Source: Polytrichum commune
Taxonomy: Eukaryota; Streptophyta; Polytrichopsida; Polytrichales; Polytrichaceae
Length of the DNA stretch: 64,000 bases
Direction of reading: 5' to 3'
NCBI GenBank assembly: GCA_950295325.1
Contig: OX485803.1
Location: 43,973,554-44,037,553, forward strand
Every line of letters starts with the position of its first letter. Positions within the stretch are counted from its first letter, which is position 1. A program made the position numbers and the translations under genes. Below, one piece after another: positions 1 through 11,880 of this stretch. Under the pieces are notes generated by a model. The model was not told the DNA's origin. It saw nothing but the letters and a program-made list of their open reading frames with translations, and made no database searches.

Positions 1-1483
1 CCCCGGGGGGTGGGTGGCTTAGGCACCATTTAGTGATTGCGTACGAGTGCTTTGTCTGTGTGATACTTGTAGTGAATGGGACTCAAACTAGATTGGGATC
101 AACTCTTCAAGAGATGTCTATTCAATCTTCTAGGGACTCATAGTAGGTACTAAGGGAGGTGTATAAGTGTTCACTCTTCTTGATTGAACATCTATATTTT
201 AAGTGGTATATGCCAATGTGTTAATGCAGTTAAGACAAACACTCAAGAGACACGTGTTACAATGAGATTGGACTATATGTTCAAAACATAGATATAGTTC
301 CAAGTTCATTAGTCAACACAATTGGGAGGGTCTAAATGACTTTTTGGGCATAACGAAAGCTTTTACTTTGGATTTTTATAACTTTTGCATGTCAACTTCA
401 ATTCTGAAACTTGAAATCACTATATTCGGTAATTGGAGACTTTTATGATTTTGAGACTACTTAAGGACATGATTTTCAAATAAAGAACAAGGAAAACAAA
501 AATATATGTTCAATGTGACTTAATAAACCGATTCGCAAGAGCGGCACAAATACATGTCATCATAGTAAGAAATTGGACCAAATATTAAACCATTTCCATT
601 TATTTTGAGACTTTCCAAAGTCTCCTATTAACGAATATAGTGATTTACAATTGCTAACCAAGTGTCACATTTCCTAAGCCAATCCAATGGCTAGGCATGT
701 TTGCAGAGGTGGACGTGCTCACAACAAGACCACATACCTTGCTTCGAGCAATTGATGTTGGAACAATTAGCTTAATCTAAGCTAATTTACGTTTCCTACC
801 TAATTCTAGTAGTGCTTTGATTGATGCCCCTTCTACATGCATTGGGACCCGGTTTATTCTACTGCTCATGGTCCACTCACTTTTAGGTAGAGTTTTCAAG
901 GAACTACAACATAAACATTATGTAGTTGCTATCAACCGTTCCATTCTAATATTATCAATAAACTACTTCAACCGAGTTTTTTTAGCCTAAATCTGCCAGT
1001 GCAAAGCTCTGATGTGAGAATAAACAAAGCATAATTCCAAATAAAATTTGGCTTATTCCTGGCCCCCACCCAGTGTACAAAATCAGTTGAATAATGTTAC
1101 GAACGTAGTTTGACGTTTTTAAAGTCAGTTTGACACTTGACCTCTATTTGGCCAACCCTCAATTCTTCAGCAGATCTCCTGCAAAGAGCAAAGATTGTGG
1201 ACAAGTGCTAACTAAATGCGTTGCCATATCGCTTTGGTGGGTTCATAAACGGATCTCAGGGGCCAAAGAACTACCAAAGCTTGATGATTTTTTTGTGGCA
1301 AGTTGGAGCTGGAGGAAACCCACAAACATCACAAGTTCACCGAAGGAAACAACAGCGTCGTCGTTGATTGAAGAACAACATGGATTCAAAGAAAGACGCC
1401 GTTTCTTCAGCAAACAGAAGAAGGGTTTCTTCAGCAAACACGTTGCTAGGAGCTCGCTCACATATATACCAAGTTGATTGATA
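1..1483. other. AT-rich region without a recognised gene
   Basis: No conserved protein, RNA gene or transposon end was recognised here. The longest plus-strand reading frame (1130-1477, 115 codons) is rich in Lys, Ser and Phe, has no family resemblance I can name and no splice context, and overlaps a minus-strand frame of similar quality, so I do not call it a gene. Confidence 0.5.
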
Positions 1484-1886
1484 CTCCCTCCGTTTCAAAA
1501 CAAAAGTTACATTTTAGAAAATCCATGGGCTTAAAGCTCATTTTTCGCACTTTTAGCACGAAAGTGCGTGTGTTGCATAGCTCTATTTGCTAGAATTCGC
1601 TAGGAATGCTCGTGAATTCGTTGAAGACAACACACATGTTCATCGCCATTGACGATTGACACCGATCGATCTCACACATCACTCACCGATCGACCGCGTT
1701 GATGTGCGTCGACACCGTCGAGTCCAAATATCAATTACTTAAACAAGTGTGAACTGTAATTTCGACGTCGTAGTTCATCAGCAACAACATTTACATTGCT
1801 TATGGCAACATTCCATAAACATAACTTTTATTTCGTAACGCAGTTTATGTCCCAACGTAACTTTTTTTATTTTGAAACGGAGGGAG
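1484..1886. mobile_element. Stowaway-like (Tc1/mariner-type) MITE
   Basis: The left end reads CTCCCTCCGTTTCAAAA and the right end is its inverted complement (TTTTGAAACGGAGGGAG). TA dinucleotides lie immediately outside both ends (1482-1483 and 1887-1888), the target site of Tc1/mariner elements. The 403-bp interior has no transposase frame. The ends match the well-known plant Stowaway consensus beginning CTCCCTCCGT. Confidence 0.85.
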
Positions 1887-2396
1887 TATAAGTTAACCAT
1901 GCTCCCACAACAAGAAGCGGCTGCTGATTGCCCTCGCCCACGTGCAGTGAATGGGGGCATTGAGCCTGTGTTTGTGAGGAGGCATCAACAACGGTCCCGC
2001 CTGAGATATACACCTGATGCATTGCATGCATGCATACGAACGCCATTCAATGCCAGGGAAAACGATGAAATCTCAAACCACAAGTGAATGATGGCCCTGG
2101 CATGGCAGACCCTCGAACCTATCTTTCATGTTTGTCCTTCAAAGCGGTGCTTCGATCCAAGTTAACTTCCTCGCTGGCGTGTATTGTGGTGTGGTTTCAT
2201 AAGATCGTCTCAAAAGTCAGCTTTCCAGCGCTCAATTTTGATTGTATATATATAAAAGAGAAAGTTGTTCCTGACGATTTGAAGATCACATTGATGTGGT
2301 GGTAATGTTTAGTTTACGGTGGTGGTAGTTTTTGTGGTTTGTTTTTATTGGATTTCGAACCATTCAATTTCAAGAGACTGTGGTAAATATATGTGA
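1887..2396. other. No recognised feature
   Basis: Short frames at 1872-2087 and 2084-2305 have no recognisable domain. Nothing else is seen before the foldback element. Confidence 0.4.
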
Positions 2397-2404
2397 TAAC
2401 ATTA

Positions 2405-2623
2405 GGGGATTGCTATTTCCACACCTTTTTTGGCTAGATTCACACCTTTTTGCCGGTTCGGTTGCCGTGTCACTGAGGCGCTATATATTATGAGATTCTT
2501 CATGGTGGATCAACGGTCCGGATGCACCATGAAGAATCTCATATATAGCGCCTCAGTGGCACGGCAACCGAACCGGCAAAAAGGTGTGAATCTAGCCAAA
2601 AAGGTGTGGAAATAGCAATCCCC
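2405..2623. mobile_element. Foldback element with 8-bp target duplication
   Basis: Two ~104-bp arms (from 2405 and back from 2623) are inverted copies differing only by one T in a T-run, a T/C change, a 3-bp indel and one base near the loop. The loop is about 10 bases (around CAACGGTCCG). The direct repeat TAACATTA flanks the element at 2397-2404 and 2624-2631. An 8-bp duplication is typical of hAT elements, but the termini (GGGGATTGC) give no firm family, and there is no coding capacity. Near-identical arms and a perfect target duplication mean a recent insertion. Any transcript would fold into a long, almost perfect hairpin. Confidence 0.9.
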
Positions 2624-2631
2624 TAACATTA

Positions 2632-3559
2632 TAGTTTCACCATTGAAGATTGTATTCAGAATAGGTACATATTTTGAGGTTGAAATAAAAAGAGTCCATT
2701 AAACTTGACAACTTTCAACGAAAATATTATGAAGCAATGTATCAACAAAAGGGAAAGTTAGTTCATTCTTGATTCTAAAATCTCTTGTGAACAAGCATCT
2801 TTTCATATTGGGATGGCATTGTTGCCATTGACAAGAAGATTTATGAGGAACACAATGATACCTAATGTGGCCTTCCTAATGCCTTCTTTTTGGATGAATC
2901 TGTTTTCAAGGATCATTCATGAGCCCGAAAGTAGCCTCTCACGAACTTAAGGGTTAGTATCGATCACTACATCACCTGAAATCACAAAGAATAAGAGGAG
3001 GGATGACGGGCTATGCATTATCACTACACTCGTTACAAGGGTACATATCCTTAACAACGTATGACGTCATATGGGATATTAGACACAAAAGCAACAAGAC
3101 ATGTCATGGGCGGATTACGACTTCTGGAAAACATGAAGACTACCAAAGCATATACAGTCAAAATGGCAAGTGAACATTCACATCAAGTGGTGGGTTGCGG
3201 AAACCTCACGTTCACCTTCTAAACAATGATTGTAAGGTGATACCCAATAAACCATTTGGCTTGACTCCGGAAAAGAACTTACAATCGATAGGAACTTTGG
3301 CAAGTGATAGGCTACTGACATGTTTTCATTATGATAAATACCTCATTGTCACCAAAGATCTCAAATATTCCATCATACAATAGTAGCTGAAGGGAGAAGA
3401 GACATTGGATTCATAATTGATGCAAGGAGAGAAATCTTTATGAACAAGCTTTAGGGTTTGGGTTTTCAATCTTCATGAAGTAGACTCATAACCATTTTTT
3501 TTAATAATTGTTTCAAATATGCATTTTATACTTGTACATTATAAACTAGGATTTAAATA
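2632..3559. other. No recognised feature
   Basis: AT-rich DNA with only short, unconvincing frames such as 3195-3383. No transposon ends seen. Confidence 0.4.
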
Positions 3560-3905
3560 AATATGGGCAAAATACTTATCCAAAATTAACAATGCATATG
3601 AGAGTATTCTTTGCAAAGTGGAGATGTGCACACTGCAAAACAAACTAGTTGGGACAATTATCTAGAGGAATTCATTGAAAATCCTAGTAATACATATTTT
3701 AAGAAGTAATGTGGTCAAATAATTCCTCTAAATGTGTATTTCATTCACAAGTAACACAATGTGCATACAATTAAAACGTGTTACAACAACAAAATAAAGT
3801 CCACATCTAAATATGATTTTGTCATTTCCATCGTAGGTGTCGTTGGTAGATATACACAAACATACGTCAAGAATTCATGCACATATCTATATTTACTTAA
3901 ACCAT
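3560..3905 (+). repeat. Dispersed repeat, copy 1
   Basis: This stretch aligns by eye, in the same orientation, with 11545-11880. Shared blocks include AATGTGGTCAAATAAT, ATTCACAAGT and ATCGTAGGTG in the same order and spacing. The copies are well diverged. No coding frame or terminal structure identifies the family. Confidence 0.7.
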
Positions 3906-6900
3906 AGTTCGTATTTTAAGTTAAAAAAATTAAGATGTTTTTTTCTAGGAATTCTTCAAAATTGTTTAGAGTACTTTTTTACAAATTATTTCCTGAAAGT
4001 TTTAAGCAACTACCCATTTATATTAATTTATTTATATATTTACCTTTTAAATGTTTAAAATATGAAATATACATTTCAAAATATATTTACATATGCTACA
4101 ACACATATGCAAGACTATAATTTATAATATTAGAACATAGATTATCCAATATTCACTGTAATGAAAATATTGATATAGACTCAGAAATACATGTACCTTC
4201 CTTGTTTTTAAAATTAGTGGGAGTGTAGAAAATTTATTTAAAAAAATAAAAAATAAAAAATAAAAAAAGCAGTCTCAAGCCTTTAGAACACTAATCTATA
4301 GGTTTATGGATTTATTTATATATATATATTTTGACCTAAATTTTTTTGATGATTATTTTACAAGTTAAAATAAAATATCACAAATAAATAAAATAAAATA
4401 AAAATTATTTCATCCCAATAGTATATTCTGTCTTTTAAAAATTTTAATTAAAAATAAATTCAAGAATCCGTTAAAGAAAAATCCTATAACCAACCATAAA
4501 AAAAAATTGGTTGATTATTGAAATATAAATAGATCCAAAAATTAACCTCATGTTCAATCTTTTATTCTAGCTTCGTTCACTGCATATGCTCTAGAATGTG
4601 AATTATAATCATTATCAAACATTTAGTTGTATTACTACCAAATGTATTGTGTATCTTAAGAATGTGTAAGCGGCACACTATAATATGTATAAATAATAAT
4701 CAATGAGACCTTAGACAACTATCAAATTTTTGTAAAAAACTTTATTGGCTTTAAATGATGTTAGACTGATATGAACATATATTTAATGATATCGGATCAA
4801 TAAAATATAAATTTATATGAAGGGTATATTATTACAATAATAATAACAATAATGTCCTAACATTAAGTAGCAATGTTAAAAGGATACCCTTTGGCGTCAA
4901 TGTCTAGTGCCAAGGTAAATGGAAATAAAGAAGGTTAAGTACTCTTTAATGTGGTTGAAAGACAACTAAGAGATGCTAAAATGTATAAACATAGAGCATT
5001 GCAAAAGTTGAAGAATAAAGGATATCACAAAAAGTAAATTTGTCTCATTGCCATGGTTCCCAAATATGTGTAATAATAAATATATATGCGGCCATATTTT
5101 AATCTTATAATTCTAGCAAATACAATAACCACTCAAAATTTGAGCCTTGATACAACAATCGTGGATCACTTTTAGGTCTCCGGGCCATTTAAAGGTTAAT
5201 TAACAATACGGCCACCTGGGCATTAAAAAAACTTGGTGAATTCCGAGGTAACCAAAATAACCGACATGGATGAGTTCTTAGATATTCTCATCATCCTACA
5301 TTATGTAACAATGATAATCACACTAATCTTATGCAAGAATAAATGGACTTCTTTATATAACAAAATATTAACAATAAAAATGTTAGGATTATTTAAACAC
5401 ATATTTGATGACTAGAAACCCATGCTTGAGATTGGAGTTGCCGATTTATGTAGAGCTATGTTCGATACCGATGTCTTCATTTCATTTTTACTTTTACTTT
5501 TACTTTTATCCATACATGTAAAGCTTTCACATAATCTTCTCTTTTACTTTTAATATAATTGTTTTTTGTAGGACTTGTTTTCCATCCACAAATCCCATGC
5601 AAAAATGCACTCCTTTCACCAATTACTTTTCATTAAGAAATAAAGTAAATTACAACCCATATCGTATTGTACCATGCATGCATCCGTGCATGCCTAGCAC
5701 ACGTGTGTATGTGTAGATGCATGAAAAGCATGAGTGTCTAAGTGTACTTACATGCATGCATGAGATTTTTTTTGGATAACACTCTAGATAAATCTAGAGA
5801 ATATTATATTGATAAAAATATATAAAAATATATTAAATATATTAATTAATTTTAAAAATATGTACATATAATAAGTGATTGCCATAGCTATATCAAAAAG
5901 TCATTACTACTTTTCAGACATAGCCAATAAATATTTTAGATCCAAAATAAAGTCCCATTTTAGCAAGGAATTTCAACCAATAAGACATCAAGTTCTACAC
6001 CATGTTTCATTATTTCCAAGTTACTTCTTATTTCAAACATCTTTAAGCTTTATATAAGTTATTTAGGGTGATTAGTTAATATTATCATCAAGTCATTCGA
6101 AATACCACAATCCAACACATTGTTATTGTTGTGATTCTGAATTTTTAAATTTATATTTCATCACAAATAAAATATCAAAAATTAACAATGTGTTGCCGAA
6201 GTGCCCTTTTATTGTTGAAATTGGAGCACTTTTAATGCATATTCTTATTTTATTTTAAAATTTGACTTTTAAACAATCTATTCATATAGATTTTGAGTCA
6301 TATTTTTAGCTTATTTCATTTTCAAGGTTGTTGGTTTTATAAAAACATAAAAAATTGATGTTATAATTAATTATATATATATATATGTAATCTTATGTAT
6401 ACGCCTGCACACTTAACAATAGTGTGTAGACCGTAGTCTATTGCCTGGAAGCACCCAAGACTACCAAGCAAACTGAACAATTTAATGAAAATTATGTCAT
6501 GTTTCCATTTGCTATAGTTGTCGTCGATTGTCCTTTCATATTTATTATACTGAAGCTCACACTAACATAGAAGTTAGTAGGTTTTGTAATTTTAGTCTAA
6601 AAGTTCTTTGAAAGTTGCAACGGGCTTTATTCAAATGCACATAAAACACAATGTCTCTTACACAAGTACAACCTAATCTTGAAAACAATAATTCTTCTAA
6701 AGATGGGTTATCAAACACCTTTTCTTCAATTTGGTTTTGATGGACTTCATAACATTACTAAACTCAACTTGCCAGTTAGCCTAGGCATGAGAATAAATTG
6801 GCCAAGAGCCAGAAACAAATATGTTGTGACCTCAAAAATTAATGGCTTAAGTCATAGTGCCTTGGTAAGGTCCTTATAGAACATGGTATATCTTTTATTT

Positions 6901-7202
6901 AGATTGGGTGGGGGAGCATGAGCCTTTGGGCCATTTTGCACATGTGACCAAGGGCTATAAGAAAAGATTATTTAGGATTTTACATGGTCACAAATGGGAT
7001 CTAAAGACCAATAGAATCCACATTACCTGTAAAAGCCTTGGTCTAGGACGTCAGGAGGTGGACTCCTCATTGAAAACCTAAATGATGTGCATGGGTCACT
7101 ATGAAATTCAACCCCCTACATACGAGAGATTTGTAGAGAAAAACGAAATGTATATGTACTAACTATAGGCTACATAACTTACTCAACGTTCAACTCTCAA
7201 TC
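3906..7202. other. Very AT-rich DNA without a recognised gene
   Basis: Long A/T tracts (around 4200-4500, 5760-5870 and 6300-6400) and short TA repeats dominate. A 50-bp stretch near 6480-6535 recurs at about 8690-8740 (both contain TATGTCATGTTTCCAT and GCTATAGTTGTC), showing a further diverged dispersed repeat. No frame looks conserved. Confidence 0.5.
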
Positions 7203-7325
7203 TGTGGGCCCATAGAATAAAATAATGAGATGCTCGAAAAGCTACTTCAAGAGAGTCGGATTCACACTAAACTCCTAGCATCTCACTGTTATATTTTGAG
7301 GGCCCACGTCACTAAGTAATGTTTT
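7203..7325 (+). repeat. Short hairpin repeat, copy 1
   Basis: Starts with GTGGGCCCATAGAATA and returns as an imperfect inverted copy ending TATTTTGAGGGCCCAC, giving a stem of ~30 bp around a ~45-bp loop. The same arrangement, with a shared 3' extension (CACTAAGTAATGTT here), is found at 19258-19382. It is therefore a dispersed element rather than a chance palindrome. Confidence 0.65.
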
Positions 7326-7926
7326 GTAGAATATAAACTCATGTATTTATACTAAGCTTTTCAATCTAGTGTGATAAATGCCTCCAGTACATATACAAAA
7401 TATAAATTTTGAAATAAATGAGCTTTTATTACATGTACAATCCACTTTCACTTTCCAATGAGAAGGTCATTCAAATTTTTTTCATCTATACGATGTAACT
7501 GAAAGATTGCATCAAACAAAGAAAAGAGCATAATAACTTAGCCACAATCCAAAGAGCAACTCAAGAAAGTTGACAAGCACCCCAAACCTAGAATTCAAAT
7601 GCAATCCCTACCAAGGATGGATAGGAAAGTCAATGGGCACTATTACCATATGACAATATTACATGAAAATGTAAATCTATTGAAACTGACACATCTATTG
7701 TCATTTTTTTCTCTAAACCTTAGGGCCCCCTTTTGTACATCTACCTATACTTCAAAATTCTTAATAGCCTTTTTAAATGTACACACGAGAGAAAAGATAA
7801 TACCTCTCCCTTATGTTTACTATGTACGCTAATGCTTCAAATAATACCCCTTTCTACCCTCACAATAATTCATACAAAATATGAAGAGTCCGACCCTTGG
7901 GTCCGGGACATAGTGTAAAGCGAACT

Positions 7927-8000
7927 AAGATTGTGACATATTGTTTTCTAATGAAGAATCCCTAAGATTGTGACATATTTTTTTCTAATGAAGAATCCAA
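7927..8000. repeat. Two-copy 37-bp tandem repeat
   Basis: The block AAGATTGTGACATATT plus TTTTCTAATGAAGAATCC occurs at 7927 and again at 7964, with one-base differences. Confidence 0.85.
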
Positions 8001-11000
8001 TAATATATAATAAATAAATATTTTCTTTGATTTTGATTCACCAAATTTTATTTTTGAAATAAAATATGTAAAATGATTGTGTTAATGTGGTCGCCTTTAA
8101 TTATGCTAGGACAACCTATTTGGGTTGTCTCCCTCCAAAGTTTGGGTGACCACCAATCATTATTTATCATGTAAGATTCCAAATCACCTCCATGTCACTT
8201 TTCTCATCCATTCTCCAACATGGTGCTTTTATTTTTTATGACCTTGTGTAAAGCAAAGGTGGGATTGCCACTCCTTCAATCAATGAAAGAATTTAGAAAA
8301 TCATGGTCATGGTCACCGGTCACTAGTGTAATTGGCCCTTAGTACTTCCATGCAAATAACTTTTCTTGAATTCCCATGGAAAACCCATGCATCTCTCATG
8401 CCCTTCTCATTAATGTCTAGACTTGATACGACTATATGTAAACTTGAGCTTACTACTAATATCACCCGAGGATGTTCATAGGTGCAATAGAGGCTTCTCC
8501 CTAAGATGTGTTCTTCACCCTCAAGGATCAAACTCCACTTCCTTTTTCCTATGTCGAATACAAGTGTTCGTCAAACACATCCTCTAAGGGTTACTTCACC
8601 CATGAGCCAAGAGCCATGACCACAAGAGGATTCTCCAACGCACTTGCACTTGACGAAGCCTTGGGGCAACATGTACGACGAGACTCCAAGCAATCAAAAT
8701 ATTTAGTGAATCTTATGTCATGTTTCCATCTGCTATAGTTGTCTTCGGCTGTTTTTTTGGGTTATTGTTCATGTTTCCCATTCCACAAATGACAATTCAT
8801 CCAACGGTTGGAAGTTCAAAGAACATATCTAATTCCCGGGGTGACAACTAGTGCAAAATAATTTGTAACAGATAATTCATCCATATTATCCTTGTACATT
8901 CATACCAAAGAACAATAATTTTACAAAACTTAGAATGGAGTGATGTAGTGCACATTGAGATTGTCCATAATACGCAATGTTTTATTGATTTGAACATGTC
9001 TATGTTTTATAATACATCAATAATTTGAAAATAATGTGGGTTTTCACTTGGATAGGGGGGCTCATCCATAATCTGGTCTCCATCAAACCTAATTATAATT
9101 TAGATAATCTAGATTATTTTGGCTTGTAAGCCCTAACCCTAACTTACTTCCCGACTTCTCACGGTGGCTTCTCTCCCGCTTCTCTTTTGAAACTCTTGAC
9201 TCCAGATAATTTGAAACATAATCTAGATTATATATACGATTATGTGTACATAATCTATGCCTTTGTAAAAAAATTGGACAAGGCCCCTATAATTATTTGT
9301 TTGAGTTTCCACCCCGGGATCTAATTCTTTACGAATCATAAACGAGAAGATTCACGTTTTTGGCCAAAAGTAGCTGTGCGGAAGGGCTGAGGTTGTTTAG
9401 GGGTTAACATTAGAAGTTAGTGGTCTTCACATAACTTCACGCTACACATTCCTTGGAAGTTGGTGAACCCTATTCAACTCCTACTCTCATGCTGTATCAT
9501 TTTCCTCAAATGCCTATATTTGATCAAACGCTTATGCTTTGCTCTAAGAAACAATACCCAGTTTTTCGTGGAGTGATCTTCAGTGAACACTGCAAAAATT
9601 TTGGTTTTGGGGGAGGAGCCAAGCTGAGAACGGACTGACCAAATTTGAAATGTTTAAGTTCTAGTAATCTTGTTGTCCAGTGAATTAAACTTCTAAGGAA
9701 AGCACTCTCAATGTTGTCTTCTGGCTAAGCATGTTTCATATATTTCTTTTATCAAAATCAAGTCTAGGTATTCCTCTAAATCTATAATGTCCCCATAATC
9801 CCTAGATAGATGGCTATGATTCATAAAACTAAAGTGTCCGCAGAGTGCACATCAAATTATTCATCGCATTCTAAGTTTCAGTGATAACTACACTGAGATT
9901 GTAGTTAGTGAGTTTGTAGTAGTAGTAGTAGTTGTTGTTGTCGTCGTCGTCATCCTCTTTTCATATAGCTCTAGGGCATGTTTTAAGTTGTTCAGGGTCC
10001 AACAAGTGTAGTCAAAGAAAGCAATTATAATGTGCTTTGCCTATGTTAGACAACCTAGTGAAATAACATCCATTTTCAGTGTGGGTATGTGAAGAACGTT
10101 CTATAAGAGCATGTTCATTGGTTCTTCATACAACACCCTGGAACATAAGAGTTATGGGTTTAGCCTACGAGCTTGACCCATGCGTCAGGCCTCACCACTG
10201 TAATTCCGTTGCGGAGCCCAGAGAGCCCTCCCCAAACCATAATAGATTGGGGGTATTTCAGTCCAACTTTCAACCTTGTATAAGATAATCAACTATCAAT
10301 AGAGTTATTCGTAAAGTTTAGGAGATGAAACCATGAGTTTAGTCCCAAACCTTGGGTTTATGAGAATTAATACCAAGTCACCTAAGTTTTCTTAATGCTT
10401 AAATTACCATACACAAAGAGTGGTGTTGGGCTATTAAAAACCGGCTTTCTAGCTTCTCCTCCTACTAGGATGGTTGGGCCAAGCTAGCTTTTCATAGGTC
10501 AATCCGGGATTCAGGATGGCAGGTCCCATGCACATACCCTATTTTTAATCCTAAAATTCTCTCAAAGTTTGAGAGGTGGAAAGAGGAGGTCTCAAATTTT
10601 GCATTTAACTTTCACAATGTGCTCCAATGTACGATGAGCTAAGGAGCTCTTAATAGAATTTTTTCTCAAAGAAGGATCAAACCCACAGTTTGATCCCTCT
10701 TTGAGGGATTTTACGGATAACTCTAATACCTCACAGTCTTTGACCAAATAGAATCTTAGCTTTCAACCGTTTCTATGTAAAGCCCTCTGTATTGTAAGAT
10801 ATTCGTTTTGATCATGAGACCCACAATTCATGAAGCTCATATAGAGTGAACGTGTGGGACATATAATGAGACCACTCCCCTCTAAAATAATATTACCCGA
10901 TTTAGCATCCCTTTGTGTTAGCGTTTGGTTTATAACATGTCATCATGCTCTAAGTTCAGGCGCCTGGAAGCAACTAAGTATGGATCGCACATTTGGACTT

Positions 11001-11544
11001 GTGCATGTTGTGCAGTTTACTCACCAGCAATTGAATTTGCAAGAAATGTGCAGCTTGGAACCAGGTCTTGAGTGTATAATTTCCAAGTGAGATCTGCATG
11101 GTTGTCATGCTTCATGACAATAATATCGTCAAAGATCGTCATTGATCATCGTCATGAGAACAGACATGCTGCATTTGCTTGCAACTTGTGGTCTGATCCG
11201 AAGCAATCTCAATGTCGGAGATTTCTTTTAGCAAACGTGGAAAAACTGTTGGTACGATCTTCGTCTCGGTGATCGATCTCCCATCCATATGCATGTTGTC
11301 TCAATTCATAAGAGCCTCAGGCGTTCTGTTTCCAGACATTGAGCAATAATCTTTCCTTCAACCTTGTTCACTTCCTCGAATCTCTGTCTGCAGTTCAACT
11401 AGTCTCCATGGTAGTTCTCTAGTCTGACTAAGATTCTCCCTCTAGAGACCAGTTGGCTTCAATTTGCACCAGGGGAGTATGTGGTGATTCCAAGATCATG
11501 ACTGAACTGGATGTCCAAATTCAAAGTGAGTTGTGGGATAATTA
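8001..11544. other. No recognised gene; minor simple repeats
   Basis: Contains a TAG/TTG/TCG triplet tract at about 9918-9955, a short CCCTAACCCTAA telomere-like pair near 9132, and palindromic ATAATCTAGATTAT-type motifs at 9100-9240 that may mark an old transposon. Frames at 10079-10288, 10854-11090 and 11072-11272 have no family I recognise. Confidence 0.45.
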
Positions 11545-11880
11545 AGTGACTTGTCCAGAATTGATAATGCAGAGGAGAGTATTTTTGCACAGTCAAGACA
11601 CACATGCACATTGCAGAACAAATTAATTGGGGGTATCCATTAGAAGTATATGTTGAAAATCTCCATAATCTACACTTTCAGAAGCAATGTGGTCAAATAA
11701 TCCCTCTAGATGTGTATTTTATTCACAAGTGACACAATGTGCATGTAACTAAAAACGTCCACATCTAAGATGAATTTCTGTCACTTCTATCGTAGGTGAT
11801 GTCAATAGAAATCCACATACATAAAACTCCATTACGTCCAAAATTCACGAATAGGTCCAGATTTACTCATGCACAGTTTT
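11545..11880 (+). repeat. Dispersed repeat, copy 2
   Basis: Direct-orientation partner of 3560-3905; see that entry for shared blocks. Several small indels separate the copies, so the duplication is old. Confidence 0.7.

Noticed and set aside
1130-1477. 115-codon plus-strand frame
   Set aside because: No recognisable domain, overlapping minus-strand frame of similar quality, no splice or leader context.
9128-9142. Telomeric repeat
   Set aside because: Only about two CCCTAA-like units; too short to mean an interstitial telomere.
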